This document shows, in pieces, positions 8,845 to 19,023 of a DNA stretch of 64,000 nt. Origin of the DNA: Pseudomonas sp. MH9.2 (GTDB taxonomy: Bacteria; Pseudomonadota; Gammaproteobacteria; Pseudomonadales; Pseudomonadaceae); contig NZ_CP133784.1 in assembly GCF_034353875.1 (NCBI RefSeq), forward strand, positions 2,046,001-2,110,000, written 5' to 3'. The position numbers and the translations under genes are program-made. The notes beneath the pieces are model-generated. The model ran no database searches. It was not told the DNA's origin and saw only the letters and a program-made list of their open reading frames with translations. The stretch's first letter is position 1. Every line of letters starts with the position of its first letter.

Positions 8845-9501
8845 TTATTGCGGCTCAGCGGCCTCCGCAATGATCTGACGAATGGCGTCGGTGAACGCTT
8901 CCACCGGTTGCCCGCCAGACACAGCATAGCGGTCGTTGAAAACGATGGTCGGCACTGAACTGACCCCACGCGACACCCACAGCTGTTCCAACTCACGGAC
9001 CTCGGCGGCATATTCGCCTGAAGCCAGAATTGCTTCGGCACGCTGGCGGTCCAGGCCCACCCGTTCAGCCACGGCTGCCAGCACGTTATGATCCGAAGGG
9101 TTGGCGTGATCCGTGAAGTACGCTGCAAACAAGGCCTCTTTCAACGCTTGCTGCTTGCCTTCCAGTTCAGCCCAATGCAACAGGCGGTGGGCGTCGAAGG
9201 TGTTGTAGATGCGTCGGTCACCCTGTGAGAAGGTAAACCCCAGCTCGGCACCGCGCTGGCGAATCACTTCGCGATTCTGCCGGGACTGTTCGGGCGTCGA
9301 ACCGTATTTCTCGAAGATATGCTCGTTGATGTCCTGACCTTCAGCGGGCATGTTCGGGTTGAGCTCGAACGGCTGGAAATGGATCTCGGCCTTGACCTCA
9401 TCACCCAGCCCTTCCAGCGCCTGGGTCAAAGCGCGCAGGCCGATCACACACCAAGGGCAGGACACATCAGAAACGAAATCGATTTTCAGGGGTGTCCTCA
9501 T
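8845..9501 (-). CDS. DsbA-family oxidoreductase, FrnE-like
   Basis: A 218-residue cytoplasmic thioredoxin-fold protein. It begins LKIDFVSDVSCPWCVIG, carrying the CPWC active site at the end of the first strand, and has the cis-Pro segment GVSSVPTIVFNDRYAVSGGQ typical of FrnE. There is no signal peptide, so it is not a periplasmic DsbA. FrnE proteins of this type act as disulphide isomerases or oxidoreductases in stress tolerance. I use the ATG at 9501 because GAGGG precedes it; the upstream in-frame extension to 9540 lacks a ribosome site. It converges on the response regulator gene. Confidence 0.9.
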   Translation of the reverse strand: MRTPLKIDFVSDVSCPWCVIGLRALTQALEGLGDEVKAEIHFQPFELNPNMPAEGQDINEHIFEKYGSTPEQSRQNREVIRQRGAELGFTFSQGDRRIYNTFDAHRLLHWAELEGKQQALKEALFAAYFTDHANPSDHNVLAAVAERVGLDRQRAEAILASGEYAAEVRELEQLWVSRGVSSVPTIVFNDRYAVSGGQPVEAFTDAIRQIIAEAAEPQ

Positions 9502-9573
9502 GGAACCCTCGCTCACGTATTGCAGTGGGAAAGCTCGCACCTTACACCTTCGTCGGCGTCCTTTTCACCTGAG

Positions 9574-10566
9574 CTACAACTGCGCGACGTGACTGCCGTC
9601 GTGTTGATGCGCTTTCAGATACGGCAGAACCGCCGCCAGGAGCGGCGCCTTGAACGCTTCCTGAAAGCGATGAGCCAGCCCCGGAATCAAGCGCAACTGA
9701 CTGCCCTGGATATGCGCAGCGACATGGATGCCGTGCATCACCGGCAACAACGGATCGGCGGTGCCGTGCACCACCAGCGTTGGCAGGCGCAAACGGTCGA
9801 GCAGTTCGACACGACTGGACTCGGCCAGAATCGCCAGAATCTGGCGCTTTACGCCATCAGGATTGAAGGCGCGGTCATAAGAAGTTGCCGCCTGCTGCAA
9901 CAGCTTCTTGCGATCATCCAACACCTGAGGGCTGCCCAGTGCGGCAAGCAAGTCGGCCTGTTGTTCTATGGCCACCTCGCGACTCGGCGCACTGCGTCTG
10001 GCCAGCAGTTGCAGCAACGCCGGGCTCGGTGCAGGCAACCCCTGCGCGCCGGAACTGGTCATGATCAGGGTCAGGCTTTCTACGCGATCAGGCGCAATGT
10101 CCGCCAGGTGCTGAGCGATCATCCCGCCCATACTCGCGCCCAGCACATGGAATTGCCGAACATGCAGCGAATCCATCAAGCCCAGGGCGTCGTCGGCCAT
10201 ATCTGTCAGGCTATACGGTGCAGAAACCGGTAAGCCAAGCTTGTAGCGCAGGACTTCATAGGTGAGGTTGGGACTGGCTGGCGCCTGTGTCCAGGTGGAC
10301 AAACCCACGTCGCGGTTGTCGTAACGGATGACCCGAAAGCCTTGCTGACAGAGCGCGACCACCACCTCGTCCGGCCAGTGAATCAACTGGCCTCCCAGCC
10401 CCATCACCAAAACCAGGGCCGGATCGGAGTTACGCCCGATGCTCTGATACGCCAGGTGCACCTCTTTGAGGTCGGCCACTTGCGTGGGGACGTTGACATC
10501 GCATCGAGAAGCCGCAAAAGACGGCAGGCCGCACAACAGTGCGATCCAGAAAATTAACACCCGCAT
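9574..10566 (-). CDS. Exported alpha/beta hydrolase (lipase/esterase-like)
   Basis: A 330-residue protein starting MRVLIFWIALLCGLPSFAAS, a clear signal peptide, which is why I prefer this ATG over the longer frame from 10635. The mature part has an alpha/beta hydrolase core: LVMGLGGQLIHWP (oxyanion region), HVLGASMGGMIAQ with nucleophile Ser145, LVVHGTADPLLP with the acid, and LAHRFQE with the histidine. Its place in the cell is periplasmic or secreted. The substrate is unknown; lipid esters are plausible. Confidence 0.85.
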   Translation of the reverse strand: MRVLIFWIALLCGLPSFAASRCDVNVPTQVADLKEVHLAYQSIGRNSDPALVLVMGLGGQLIHWPDEVVVALCQQGFRVIRYDNRDVGLSTWTQAPASPNLTYEVLRYKLGLPVSAPYSLTDMADDALGLMDSLHVRQFHVLGASMGGMIAQHLADIAPDRVESLTLIMTSSGAQGLPAPSPALLQLLARRSAPSREVAIEQQADLLAALGSPQVLDDRKKLLQQAATSYDRAFNPDGVKRQILAILAESSRVELLDRLRLPTLVVHGTADPLLPVMHGIHVAAHIQGSQLRLIPGLAHRFQEAFKAPLLAAVLPYLKAHQHDGSHVAQL

Positions 10567-10688
10567 GAAAAACACCAAGCCGCAAATCCCCAGTAGGTGC
10601 GAAGTTTGATGATGTTTTTCAAAGCGCGCTGCCACAGTTTCATGACAATTTGATGAATGCTGCCCGGTGGTCGGGGTTCAGCCTGCGA

Positions 10689-13001
10689 TCAAACCCATTC
10701 GCACCGCAGTTGCCGTGCCGCCGCCACCATGTTCGCCAACGCGGCTTCTGTCTCGACCCAGCCGCGGGTTTTCAGGCCGCAATCCGGATTGACCCACAAC
10801 CGTTCAGCAGGGATGTGCCTGACCGCCTTGGTCATCAGTTTGACCATCTCGGCGGTCTCCGGCACGCGCGGCGAATGAATGTCATAGACCCCCGGCCCGA
10901 TGTCATTCGGGTAGTCGAATGCGTTGAAGGCCTCCAGCAACTCCATGTCCGAGCGTGACGTTTCAATGGTAATTACGTCGGCGTCCATGGCAGCAATTGA
11001 TTCGATCACGTCGTTAAATTCGCTGTAACACATGTGGGTGTGGATCTGGGTTTCATCACGCACGCCAGACGCGCACAGGCGAAAAGCCTCCACCGCCCAC
11101 TCCAGATATTCCTGCCACTGTGCACGGCGTAGCGGCAATCCTTCGCGGAAGGCTGCTTCGTCGATTTGCACGATTTTGATTCCCGCCTGCTCCAGATCCA
11201 GCACTTCGTCACGGATCGCCAGCGCCAGCTGTTGCGCCTGAATCTTGCGTGAAACATCTTCACGCGGGAACGACCACATCAGCATGGTCACCGGGCCTGT
11301 GAGCATGCCCTTCATGACCTTGCCGGTCACGCTCTGCGCGTAGCGCGTCCATTCAACGGTCATCGCCTGCGGACGGCTCACGTCACCGAATATCACCGCT
11401 GGCTTCACGCAGCGCGAACCGTAGCTCTGGACCCAGCCAAACCGGCTAAACGCATACCCGTCCAATTGCTCGGCGAAGTACTCGACCATGTCGTTACGCT
11501 CAGCCTCGCCATGCACCAGTACATCCAGCCCCAAGCGCTCCTGAGTCTCCACCGCATGGCGAATTTCACAGTGCATGGCTTCGGTGTAATCAGTGGCCGA
11601 CAAGGTGCCCTGTTTGAACGCCTGACGCGCCAGACGAATGGACGCGGTCTGTGGGAACGAGCCAATGGTAGTCGTCGGAAACAGCGGCAGATTCAGCCGC
11701 GCACGTTGCTGCTCAATGCGCTCGTCAAAAACTGACTGGCGCCGACTGTCAGCCGCAGTGATCGCCGCCAGACGTGCCTCGACGTGGGGTTTGTGAATAC
11801 GAGGTGATTGCTGGCGGCTGAGCTGTATAGCGCGACTCTCAACCAAAGCGGCCTGCACTGTCGTAGCCTGCGGATCGTTCAAGGCCGCGCTGAGCACCGC
11901 GATTTCTTCGCACTTCTGCACGGCAAAGGCCAGCCAGCTTTTCAGTTCGGCATCCAGCGTGTCTTCGCGGTCGAGACTCACCGGGCTGTGCAACAGCGAG
12001 GATGACGCGGAGACCCACAGATTGTCGCCAAAGCGGACGTGCGCGTGCTGCAGTTGCTCCAGTGCGTTGTCCAGATCGCAGCGCCAGACGTTACGCCCGT
12101 TGACCACACCCAACGACAGCACTTTATAGGTCGGCAGACGGTCAAGCACTGCCGCCAGCTGTTCCGGCGCGCGCACCAGATCAATGTGCAACCCCGCTAC
12201 TGGAAGCGCCACTGCCAATCCAAGGTTGTCTTCAAGGCCACCGAAATAAGTGGCGACCAGTTTTTTCAGCGGCGAGTATTGCAGGCTGTGATATGCCCGC
12301 TCGAACGCGTTTTTCCAGTCTTGTGGCAGGTCGAGGGTCAGGATCGGTTCATCGATCTGCACCCATTCAACGCCCTGCGCCGCCAGACGTCCGAGAATTT
12401 CGCCGTACAACGGCAGCAGGCGTTCCAGCAAATCAAGTTTGTCGAAGCTGTCGCCCTTGGCTTTACCCAGCCACAAGTACGTCAAAGGGCCGATCAATAC
12501 CGGTTTGACTGCATAACCCAGCGCCCGGGCTTCGTCGACCTCCTCGAACAACTGCTCCCAGCTCAGCTGGAAACGCTGGTCCTCAGTGAATTCAGGGACG
12601 AGATAGTGGTAGTTGGTATCGAACCACTTGGTCAACTCTTGAGCGTATTGCGCCTTGCCGTGGCTATCGCCGCAGCAATGATCGCTGGCGCCACGGGCCA
12701 TGGCGAACAACGTATCAAGGGTTGGCAAGCCAGCATCGTCTTTGGCGCCAGCGAAGCGTTCAGGGATCACGCCGAAAGTCAGCGAATGCGCCAGCACCTG
12801 GTCGTACCAGGCAAAGTCGCCGACTGGCAGCAGGTCAATCCCGGCGTCTTTCTGCAAACGCCAGTGGGTAGCACGCAACTCACGACCAACTGCACGCAGG
12901 CCCGCTTGATCAAGGTCGCCTTTCCAGTACGCTTCCAGCGCTTTTTTCAATTCACGGTCTGCGCCGATGCGCGGAAATCCAAGCGTGTGGGCCAAGGCCA
13001 T
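10689..13001 (-). CDS. metE: Cobalamin-independent methionine synthase
   Basis: A 770-residue enzyme, the usual length for MetE. It transfers the methyl group of 5-methyltetrahydropteroyltriglutamate to homocysteine, the last step of methionine synthesis. The start [23 protein letters not shown] is the conserved N-terminus; GGAGG lies upstream, and the in-frame extension to 13085 runs into the control region. Zinc ligands are visible in [10 protein letters not shown] and in [11 protein letters not shown] near the C-terminus. It is divergent from metR, whose product is the expected homocysteine-dependent activator. Confidence 0.97.
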   Translation of the reverse strand: MALAHTLGFPRIGADRELKKALEAYWKGDLDQAGLRAVGRELRATHWRLQKDAGIDLLPVGDFAWYDQVLAHSLTFGVIPERFAGAKDDAGLPTLDTLFAMARGASDHCCGDSHGKAQYAQELTKWFDTNYHYLVPEFTEDQRFQLSWEQLFEEVDEARALGYAVKPVLIGPLTYLWLGKAKGDSFDKLDLLERLLPLYGEILGRLAAQGVEWVQIDEPILTLDLPQDWKNAFERAYHSLQYSPLKKLVATYFGGLEDNLGLAVALPVAGLHIDLVRAPEQLAAVLDRLPTYKVLSLGVVNGRNVWRCDLDNALEQLQHAHVRFGDNLWVSASSSLLHSPVSLDREDTLDAELKSWLAFAVQKCEEIAVLSAALNDPQATTVQAALVESRAIQLSRQQSPRIHKPHVEARLAAITAADSRRQSVFDERIEQQRARLNLPLFPTTTIGSFPQTASIRLARQAFKQGTLSATDYTEAMHCEIRHAVETQERLGLDVLVHGEAERNDMVEYFAEQLDGYAFSRFGWVQSYGSRCVKPAVIFGDVSRPQAMTVEWTRYAQSVTGKVMKGMLTGPVTMLMWSFPREDVSRKIQAQQLALAIRDEVLDLEQAGIKIVQIDEAAFREGLPLRRAQWQEYLEWAVEAFRLCASGVRDETQIHTHMCYSEFNDVIESIAAMDADVITIETSRSDMELLEAFNAFDYPNDIGPGVYDIHSPRVPETAEMVKLMTKAVRHIPAERLWVNPDCGLKTRGWVETEAALANMVAAARQLRCEWV

Positions 13002-13053
13002 GACAACGTCCTCCCAATAAAAGATGGCGCTATTGTCGACAGCTCGACCAACA

Positions 13054-13066
13054 TGAGACAAACTCA
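13054..13066. promoter_or_regulatory. Candidate MetR operator between metE and metR
   Basis: TGAG-ACAAA-CTCA is a perfect interrupted palindrome in the 107-base gap between the divergent genes. It resembles the MetR consensus TGAA-N5-TTCA with symmetric changes in the inner base of each arm. Position and symmetry support a MetR site; binding is inferred. Confidence 0.5.
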
Positions 13067-13108
13067 TTGTATTCGTGTTGATCACAAAGTTTATTCATGG
13101 AGACCTCC

Positions 13109-14026
13109 ATGCTGGAAATCCGCCACCTGAAAACCCTCCACGCCTTGCGCGAGGCCGACAGCCTTGTGGAAGCGGCCGAGCGCCTGCACTTGACGCAATC
13201 TGCCTTGTCCCATCAGTTCAAGGAGCTGGAGGAGCGCATGGGTATGTCGCTGTTCACGCGCAAAACCAAACCCGTACGGTTCACCAGTGCAGGGCTGCGC
13301 CTGTTGCAGCTGGCTGATTCAGTCCTCCCGCAATTGCGGGGTGCCGAGCGTGACATCGCCCGTCTGGCGGGCGGAACTGCGGGGCGCCTGCACATGGCTA
13401 TCGAGTGTCACAGTTGCTTCCAGTGGCTGATGCCGACCATCGACCAGTTCCGTGATGCCTGGCCGGAAGTCGAGCTGGACCTGTCGTCCGGGTTTTCCTT
13501 CGCGCCGCTGCCGGCACTGGCCCGCGGCGATCTGGACTTGGTGGTGACCTCCGACCCACTGGAGCTGGTGGGCATCACCTACGTCCCATTGTTTACCTAC
13601 GAAGCCATGTTGGCGGTGGCCAATCAGCATCCGCTGGCGAACAAGGCGTATGTTGTCCCGGAAGACCTGCTCAAGGAAACCTTGATCACCTACCCGGTTG
13701 AGCGCGACCGTCTGGACATCTTCACCCGCTTTCTGGAGCCGGCCGATGTTGAACCGGCGCAGGTGCGAACCTCAGAACTGACGGTGATGATGATGCAACT
13801 GGTCGCCAGCGGACGCGGCGTGTGTGGCATGCCCCATTGGGCGCTGCATGAATACAGCTCGCGGGGCTATGTGAAAGCCAAGCGATTAGGCGAAAAAGGC
13901 CTGTTCGCCACGCTGTATGCCGGCATCCGCGCCGACATGCTCGATGCGCCGTACATGCGTGATTTCCTGCTGACCGCCAAAGACACCTCGTTCTCGACGC
14001 TGGATGGGGTGAGTGCAGTCAGGTGA
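13109..14026 (+). CDS. metR: LysR-type regulator of methionine synthesis
   Basis: A 305-residue LysR-family regulator. The N-terminal winged helix reads MLEIRHLKTLHALREADSLVEAAERLHLTQSALSHQ in consecutive segments, a sequence pattern specific for MetR; the remainder is the periplasmic-binding-like effector domain that senses homocysteine. The ATG at 13109 has GGAG six bases upstream; an in-frame ATG at 13097 would add four residues. It is divergent from metE, the standard arrangement for a LysR regulator and its target. Confidence 0.95.
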   Translation: MLEIRHLKTLHALREADSLVEAAERLHLTQSALSHQFKELEERMGMSLFTRKTKPVRFTSAGLRLLQLADSVLPQLRGAERDIARLAGGTAGRLHMAIECHSCFQWLMPTIDQFRDAWPEVELDLSSGFSFAPLPALARGDLDLVVTSDPLELVGITYVPLFTYEAMLAVANQHPLANKAYVVPEDLLKETLITYPVERDRLDIFTRFLEPADVEPAQVRTSELTVMMMQLVASGRGVCGMPHWALHEYSSRGYVKAKRLGEKGLFATLYAGIRADMLDAPYMRDFLLTAKDTSFSTLDGVSAVR

Positions 14027-14265
14027 GGATGTACGGCCCGCTCGCGCCTCCCCGGAAGCAGAGACAGGCCGTTATCCGATGGGCTTAGCGTGATCTTCGC
14101 CGAAACACTTTGAGCTGACAGAGTATTATCGGCGCTACATTCGTCTGCACCGAGGGAAGGTTTCATTGCCGGTCCATAGAGACCCGGGGTGAAACCACTG
14201 ATTGATAGGCGCGGAACAGCGCCAGCATTTTCGTCATTAACCGTCATAAAGCCCCAGGATTCCGC

Positions 14266-15882
14266 ATGAGCCTGTCCCTCCTCAGTCGTTACGCTTTTTT
14301 TGTGTTTTGCGTATGTTTCACCTTCGCCAGCATTCCGTTCTGGCACCACGAATGGCTCTGGCCATTCACCCTGGTCACCGGTGTACTCAGCCTGATCGGC
14401 ATCGGCGATCTGCTGCAGACCCCGCACGCGATACGCCGCAATTACCCGATTCTGGGCAACATCCGTTACCTGGTCGAAGGCATCCGCCCGGAGATCCGCC
14501 AATACCTGCTGGAGTCCGACAGCGACGCTCTGCCCTTCTCTCGGGCCCAGCGTTCGTTGGTATATTCGCGCGCCAAAAATGAAACGGCGGACAAGCCTTT
14601 CGGCACGCTGATCGATGTCTATCAGACAGGTTTCGAATTCATCGGCCACTCGATGCGCCCCGCACCGTTGAGCGATCCCCACGCCTTTCGCGTGCTGGTC
14701 GGTGGTCCGCAGTGCAAACAACCGTACTCGGCCTCGGTCTTCAATATCTCGGCGATGAGCTTCGGCTCGCTTAGCGCCAATGCGATTCGCGCGCTGAATC
14801 AGGGCGCCAAACTCGGCAATTTCGCCCACGACACCGGCGAAGGCAGCATCAGCCCGTATCACCGGGAAAACGGCGGCGATTTGACCTGGGAACTGGGCAG
14901 CGGCTACTTCGGCTGCCGGACATCGGATGGCCGTTTCGATCCGGTGCGCTTCGCCGCACAGGCAAAAGATCCGCAAGTGCGAATGATCGAAATCAAGATG
15001 AGCCAAGGCGCCAAACCGGGCCACGGAGGCATCTTGCCCAAAGGCAAAGTGACCAAGGAAATCGCCGAAACCCGCGGCATCATGATGGGCGAAGATTGCA
15101 TCTCACCCTCGCGACACAGTGCGTTTTCGACCCCTTGCGAACTGATGCACTTCATTGCTCAACTGCGCGAACTGTCTGGTGGCAAACCCGTGGGCTTCAA
15201 GTTTTGCCTGGGGCATCCGTGGGAGTTCATGGGCATCGCCAAAGCCATGCTCGAGACCGGCATCCTTCCAGACTTCATCGTGGTCGACGGCAAAGAAGGC
15301 GGCACCGGCGCGGCACCCGTGGAATTCACCGACCACATGGGCGTGCCTATGCGTGAAGGTCTGCTGTTCGTGCACAACACCCTGGTCGGCCTGAACCTGC
15401 GGGACAAAATCAAGCTGGGTGCCAGCGGCAAGATTGTCAGCGCGTTCGATATCGCTAGCGTGCTGGCGATTGGTGCCGATTGGGCCAACTCGGCACGCGG
15501 CTTCATGTTCGCAATTGGCTGCATTCAATCGCAAAGCTGCCACACCAACAAATGTCCGACCGGCGTTGCCACCCAGGATGCATTGCGTCAACGGGCACTG
15601 GTAGTGCCAGACAAAGCGCAGCGGGTGTTCAACTTCCACCGCAGCACGCTCAAGGCATTGGCCGAAATGCTGGCTGCAGCCGGCCTCGATCACCCTTCGC
15701 AGCTTGAGGCCAAGCATCTGGTCCGACGGATGTCCGCCACAGAGATCAAACTGTTCTCCCAGTCCCACGTATTCCTCAAGCCTGGCGAATTGCTGACCGG
15801 CGAAGTGGATGGCGAGTTCTACTCGAACATGTGGCAGATGGCGCGAGCCGACAGTTTTGAGCCCAACACTGCCGCAGCCTGA
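14266..15882 (+). CDS. FMN-binding glutamate synthase family protein
   Basis: A 538-residue protein with two N-terminal membrane helices (about residues 7-48) followed by the FMN/glutamate-synthase alpha/beta barrel of GltB. Seen are ISAMSFGSLSANAIRALN, IEIKMSQGAKPGHGGILPK, DGKEGGTGAAP, and a cysteine cluster CIQSQSCHTNKCPTG that would hold a [3Fe-4S] centre. The glutaminase and linker domains of full GltB are absent. Such stand-alone proteins are common in Pseudomonas, but their reaction is not established; they should not be assumed to make glutamate from glutamine. Confidence 0.88.
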   Translation: MSLSLLSRYAFFVFCVCFTFASIPFWHHEWLWPFTLVTGVLSLIGIGDLLQTPHAIRRNYPILGNIRYLVEGIRPEIRQYLLESDSDALPFSRAQRSLVYSRAKNETADKPFGTLIDVYQTGFEFIGHSMRPAPLSDPHAFRVLVGGPQCKQPYSASVFNISAMSFGSLSANAIRALNQGAKLGNFAHDTGEGSISPYHRENGGDLTWELGSGYFGCRTSDGRFDPVRFAAQAKDPQVRMIEIKMSQGAKPGHGGILPKGKVTKEIAETRGIMMGEDCISPSRHSAFSTPCELMHFIAQLRELSGGKPVGFKFCLGHPWEFMGIAKAMLETGILPDFIVVDGKEGGTGAAPVEFTDHMGVPMREGLLFVHNTLVGLNLRDKIKLGASGKIVSAFDIASVLAIGADWANSARGFMFAIGCIQSQSCHTNKCPTGVATQDALRQRALVVPDKAQRVFNFHRSTLKALAEMLAAAGLDHPSQLEAKHLVRRMSATEIKLFSQSHVFLKPGELLTGEVDGEFYSNMWQMARADSFEPNTAAA

Positions 15883-15895
15883 GGCCGATTGATGC

Positions 15896-15932
15896 GTTGA
15901 GCCCCGACGAGGAACGATGGTCGAGGCTCAAC
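15896..15932. terminator. Hairpin between convergent genes
   Basis: GTTGAGCC at 15896 pairs with GGCTCAAC at 15925, and CGAC/GTCG extends the stem to 12 pairs with one mismatch. No T-run follows, so it is a weaker candidate terminator or simply a transcript-end hairpin between the glutamate-synthase-like gene and the convergent glycosyltransferase gene. Confidence 0.45.
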
Positions 15933-15948
15933 GTTACTGACACTGCAC

Positions 15949-17541
15949 TTAGTTACTGGCTGCTCTCAACGGCCCACACACGGCCGTTGTGCAGACGGCG
16001 TAAAGCCAGACTTGCGTGTCACCCGTGGTCAACGCACTGACTGGCAACCAGTTTTTCGGGACTGTCATGGCTTCGTCCGGTTCACTGCCCTGGACCACCC
16101 ATACCCGCCTTGTCTCGGAAGGCAGTGAGCCAAGGTTATCGACATACAGCGCGTCCGCATCTTGATACAACAGAGCACCCTCAGCCTGTTCGCCAGGACG
16201 TCCAGACTCCCCAGTCGGCAACGGCGGGGTGTAGAGCAACGGAATCGTCCCGGTTTTGTTGTAGTAGGCAACGCTCAAGTACCAATAAATATCGTTTACC
16301 ACGATGCGGTCACCCGTAGCGAAGTGCTGATTAATGTAATCGGTCGTCTTGTCGATCTGATTGTCTGGTTGATTGACTGTGTCATTCAATTTATTCGTCT
16401 GGTTATAAACGTTGTAGAGCCCTACCCCCTCCCCACTGACTAAAACTGTCAGGCATACAATGGCAAGCGTTCGATACCGATGCGCCAGTCGATCCAGTGC
16501 GATGGCCAGGATCAGCGGCAACCCGATCACCGCGAACATGAAATAACGGGGCACAAAAAACGAATGTTTAAACGAAACTAAAAACACTACCCCTATTGGC
16601 ACAAAGGTATAGATGGCCAGTAACGCATGAAGCCTGTAAGGCTGATTGTCGCGCAGGACACTCCATCCGGAAGCCAGCAACACCCACACAGGCAGGGCAA
16701 TAAATATCGGCCAGGGCAGACTTCTCCCATCATCGAGCGTTAACGATTCCCAAATAATGGAAGGCACGCTGAAGACTGTGACAGGCGGTATCCAGCCCAC
16801 TTCCCCGGTCAACGACAATTGATTGATTAAATGAGGGACCCAGGGCAAGTAAAGAACCACCACGGCAGCGTTGGCGGTCCACCACGCAGGTCGTGAAATG
16901 AGGTGGCATGTACGCGAGTGCTGGAAACGTAGCAACAGCAGATAGAGCCAATGCGAGACCACACACAGCCCCGCAAAATAGTGGGTATAAAGCCCCGCTG
17001 CCATTAGCAGCGTGTAGACGATCAGGTATCGACGCTGCTGCGGATGTTTAATCCAGTAAATCAGGGCTATCGTCGCCCCCATCAGCCAGGCCCCCTGAAG
17101 TGCGTACATCCGCACCTCTTGGCTGTAACGCACGGCAATAGGCAGAAGTGCCAGAAGCAGCCCGGCCAGCATCGCGGCACGACGCGTTGCAATCAACCTC
17201 ACCAGCCAGACACCTAACCCAACAGTCACCCCGCCCGCCAACACACTCATGGCCCGAAGCGCAAAAACCCCGCTGCCAAATGCAGCCGTCCACCCATGCA
17301 GCAGCAGGTAGTAAAGAGGCGGATGAACATCGTATGTGGTGTGAGACCAGATGAGAGGGAACGAAAACTCACTCATCAGCACGCTGGCAGCTTCGTCGTA
17401 CCAGATGGCCGGCCCGGTCACTTCATAAAAGCGCACCAAAGCTGCAAGGGCCAGGATGGTCAGCAGCACCCAGCGCTCCCGAAATAACCATGCAACACGT
17501 TCAGCACTCGTGCTTTTTTGGGGCTGAAGTAGCTCCATCAT
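15949..17541 (-). CDS. Family 39 glycosyltransferase, ArnT/PMT-like membrane protein
   Basis: A 530-residue polytopic protein with about ten membrane helices. The first periplasmic loop has the catalytic signature of the PMT/ArnT family, IWYDEAASV, and a later HPPLYYLLLHGWTAAFG; RYSQEVRMYAL is also typical. These enzymes use polyprenyl-phosphate sugars to glycosylate lipids or proteins at the outer face of the inner membrane. A soluble periplasmic tail of about 150 residues ends the protein. Neither acceptor nor sugar can be read from the sequence. It is divergent from the OpgC-like gene. Confidence 0.85.
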   Translation of the reverse strand: MMELLQPQKSTSAERVAWLFRERWVLLTILALAALVRFYEVTGPAIWYDEAASVLMSEFSFPLIWSHTTYDVHPPLYYLLLHGWTAAFGSGVFALRAMSVLAGGVTVGLGVWLVRLIATRRAAMLAGLLLALLPIAVRYSQEVRMYALQGAWLMGATIALIYWIKHPQQRRYLIVYTLLMAAGLYTHYFAGLCVVSHWLYLLLLRFQHSRTCHLISRPAWWTANAAVVVLYLPWVPHLINQLSLTGEVGWIPPVTVFSVPSIIWESLTLDDGRSLPWPIFIALPVWVLLASGWSVLRDNQPYRLHALLAIYTFVPIGVVFLVSFKHSFFVPRYFMFAVIGLPLILAIALDRLAHRYRTLAIVCLTVLVSGEGVGLYNVYNQTNKLNDTVNQPDNQIDKTTDYINQHFATGDRIVVNDIYWYLSVAYYNKTGTIPLLYTPPLPTGESGRPGEQAEGALLYQDADALYVDNLGSLPSETRRVWVVQGSEPDEAMTVPKNWLPVSALTTGDTQVWLYAVCTTAVCGPLRAASN

Positions 17542-17783
17542 GCGAATCCCCCCGACTTGCGCTTAAGCTTCCAGACCGATCATGAGCACTGCATACCCTG
17601 CAGACTGTGACCATTGCCTAAGGTTCTACCGCAGCAGCCCCCATGTTCCTGAGACATTAAGTAATAGCCTGTTTTTGCATTTATTCACCAATGACGCCAC
17701 CCTGCGCGCCGCCGATGTGCTACTTGGAACCTCCAAGGCCGCACCCACCTCCCGATCGAACACCCGCTGAAGAGCCCGCTGAC

Positions 17784-18911
17784 ATGATTAACGGACGCGA
17801 TCCTCGAATCGATTTCTTTCGAGGTCTGGCGCTGATCTTCATTTTCTGGGATCACGTGCCTGGCAACCCCTTCGCCCAACTTACTGTACGCAACTACGGC
17901 TTCAGCGATGCGGCGGAGATCTTTGTATTTCTCGCCGGTTATGCAGCAGTGCTGGCCTATGGACGCATCGCCTTGCGCGACGGTTTTGTCGTCGCCTGCG
18001 TCCGCATCCTGCGGCGGGCGTGGGTGCTGTATGTGGTGCATATCTTCCTGTTGACGCTGCTGATGGGTATCGTGTTCGTCGCCAACAATCATGTCGAAAC
18101 CCGCGACATGATCCAGGAGATGGGCTTGAGCTACTTCGTCAGAAACCCGCAACAAGCCTTGGCCGATGAGTTACTCCTGCGCTTCAAACCCAACCTGACT
18201 GACCCGTTGCCGCTCTACATTCTGCTGTTGCTGGCCTTGCCACTGATCCTGCCCTGGATGCTGCGCCGGACCGAATACGTGGTCGGACTGTCCGTTGCGT
18301 TGTACCTGATGGTGCCGCTATTTGGCTGGAATCTCTCGGCTTATGAAGGCGGCGTCTGGTACTTCAACCCCGTGGCCTGGCAACTGCTGTTCGTCCTCGG
18401 CGGTGCCTGCGCAATTCGTGGGCAACGACCGAGCGCCCCGCAACCACGCCCGCTGAAGCAGCAACCGTTGTTCATCGTCTGCGCGACATACGTGGTGATC
18501 TCCGGGCTGATTACCCTGTCGTGGAAATGGCCGGGGCTGCACGAGATGTTGATACCAAAAGCCATCTCCGACCTGCTGTACCCGATCAGCAAAACCGACC
18601 TCTCGCCCGCGCGCCTGCTGCACTTTCTGGCGCTGGCTTACTGCGCCGCAAAACTGCTGCCGACAGGTCAGGCATGGCTGAACAACTGGCCGACCCAGCA
18701 AACCTGCCGCATGGGTCGCTATTCCCTGGAAGTCTTCTGCCTCAGCGTCCTGCTCGCGCCGCTGGCCGACATGGCCAACGCTCTCGCTGGCGACACCTGG
18801 CCGATGCAAGTCTTTACCGCTCTGCTGGGTTTGGGCTTGATGATGCTCATGGCGAGCGGGCTGGAATTGAATAAAAGGCTGGGGACGCCGGGGCGGGTGG
18901 TGGCAGTTTGA
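17784..18911 (+). CDS. OpgC family membrane protein (acyltransferase-3-like)
   Basis: A 375-residue membrane protein with about ten helices. The start MINGRDPRIDFFRGLALIFIFWDHVPGN is the conserved N-terminus of OpgC-domain proteins, followed by SDAAEIFVFLAGYAAVLAYG. OpgC of E. coli succinylates osmoregulated periplasmic glucans; Pseudomonas members are related but of unproven donor and acceptor. I choose this ATG because the upstream in-frame stretch to 17691 is Pro-rich and unlike the family. The neighbouring divergent glycosyltransferase also suggests cell-surface glycan work. Confidence 0.85.
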   Translation: MINGRDPRIDFFRGLALIFIFWDHVPGNPFAQLTVRNYGFSDAAEIFVFLAGYAAVLAYGRIALRDGFVVACVRILRRAWVLYVVHIFLLTLLMGIVFVANNHVETRDMIQEMGLSYFVRNPQQALADELLLRFKPNLTDPLPLYILLLLALPLILPWMLRRTEYVVGLSVALYLMVPLFGWNLSAYEGGVWYFNPVAWQLLFVLGGACAIRGQRPSAPQPRPLKQQPLFIVCATYVVISGLITLSWKWPGLHEMLIPKAISDLLYPISKTDLSPARLLHFLALAYCAAKLLPTGQAWLNNWPTQQTCRMGRYSLEVFCLSVLLAPLADMANALAGDTWPMQVFTALLGLGLMMLMASGLELNKRLGTPGRVVAV

Positions 18912-19023
18912 GAACGCCGTCTCACTGAAACGCACTCTCGGAAATTTCCTACGGGTTTATCAGGCCAAGTTTTTTGAAGGTGGGTCGTTATGCAAGGAGA
19001 GTGAACGAATCAGTGAGGGAAGG

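Noticed and set aside
12039..13130. Rightward 363-codon open frame opposite metE
   Set aside because: Antisense shadow of metE with no family similarity or ribosome site.
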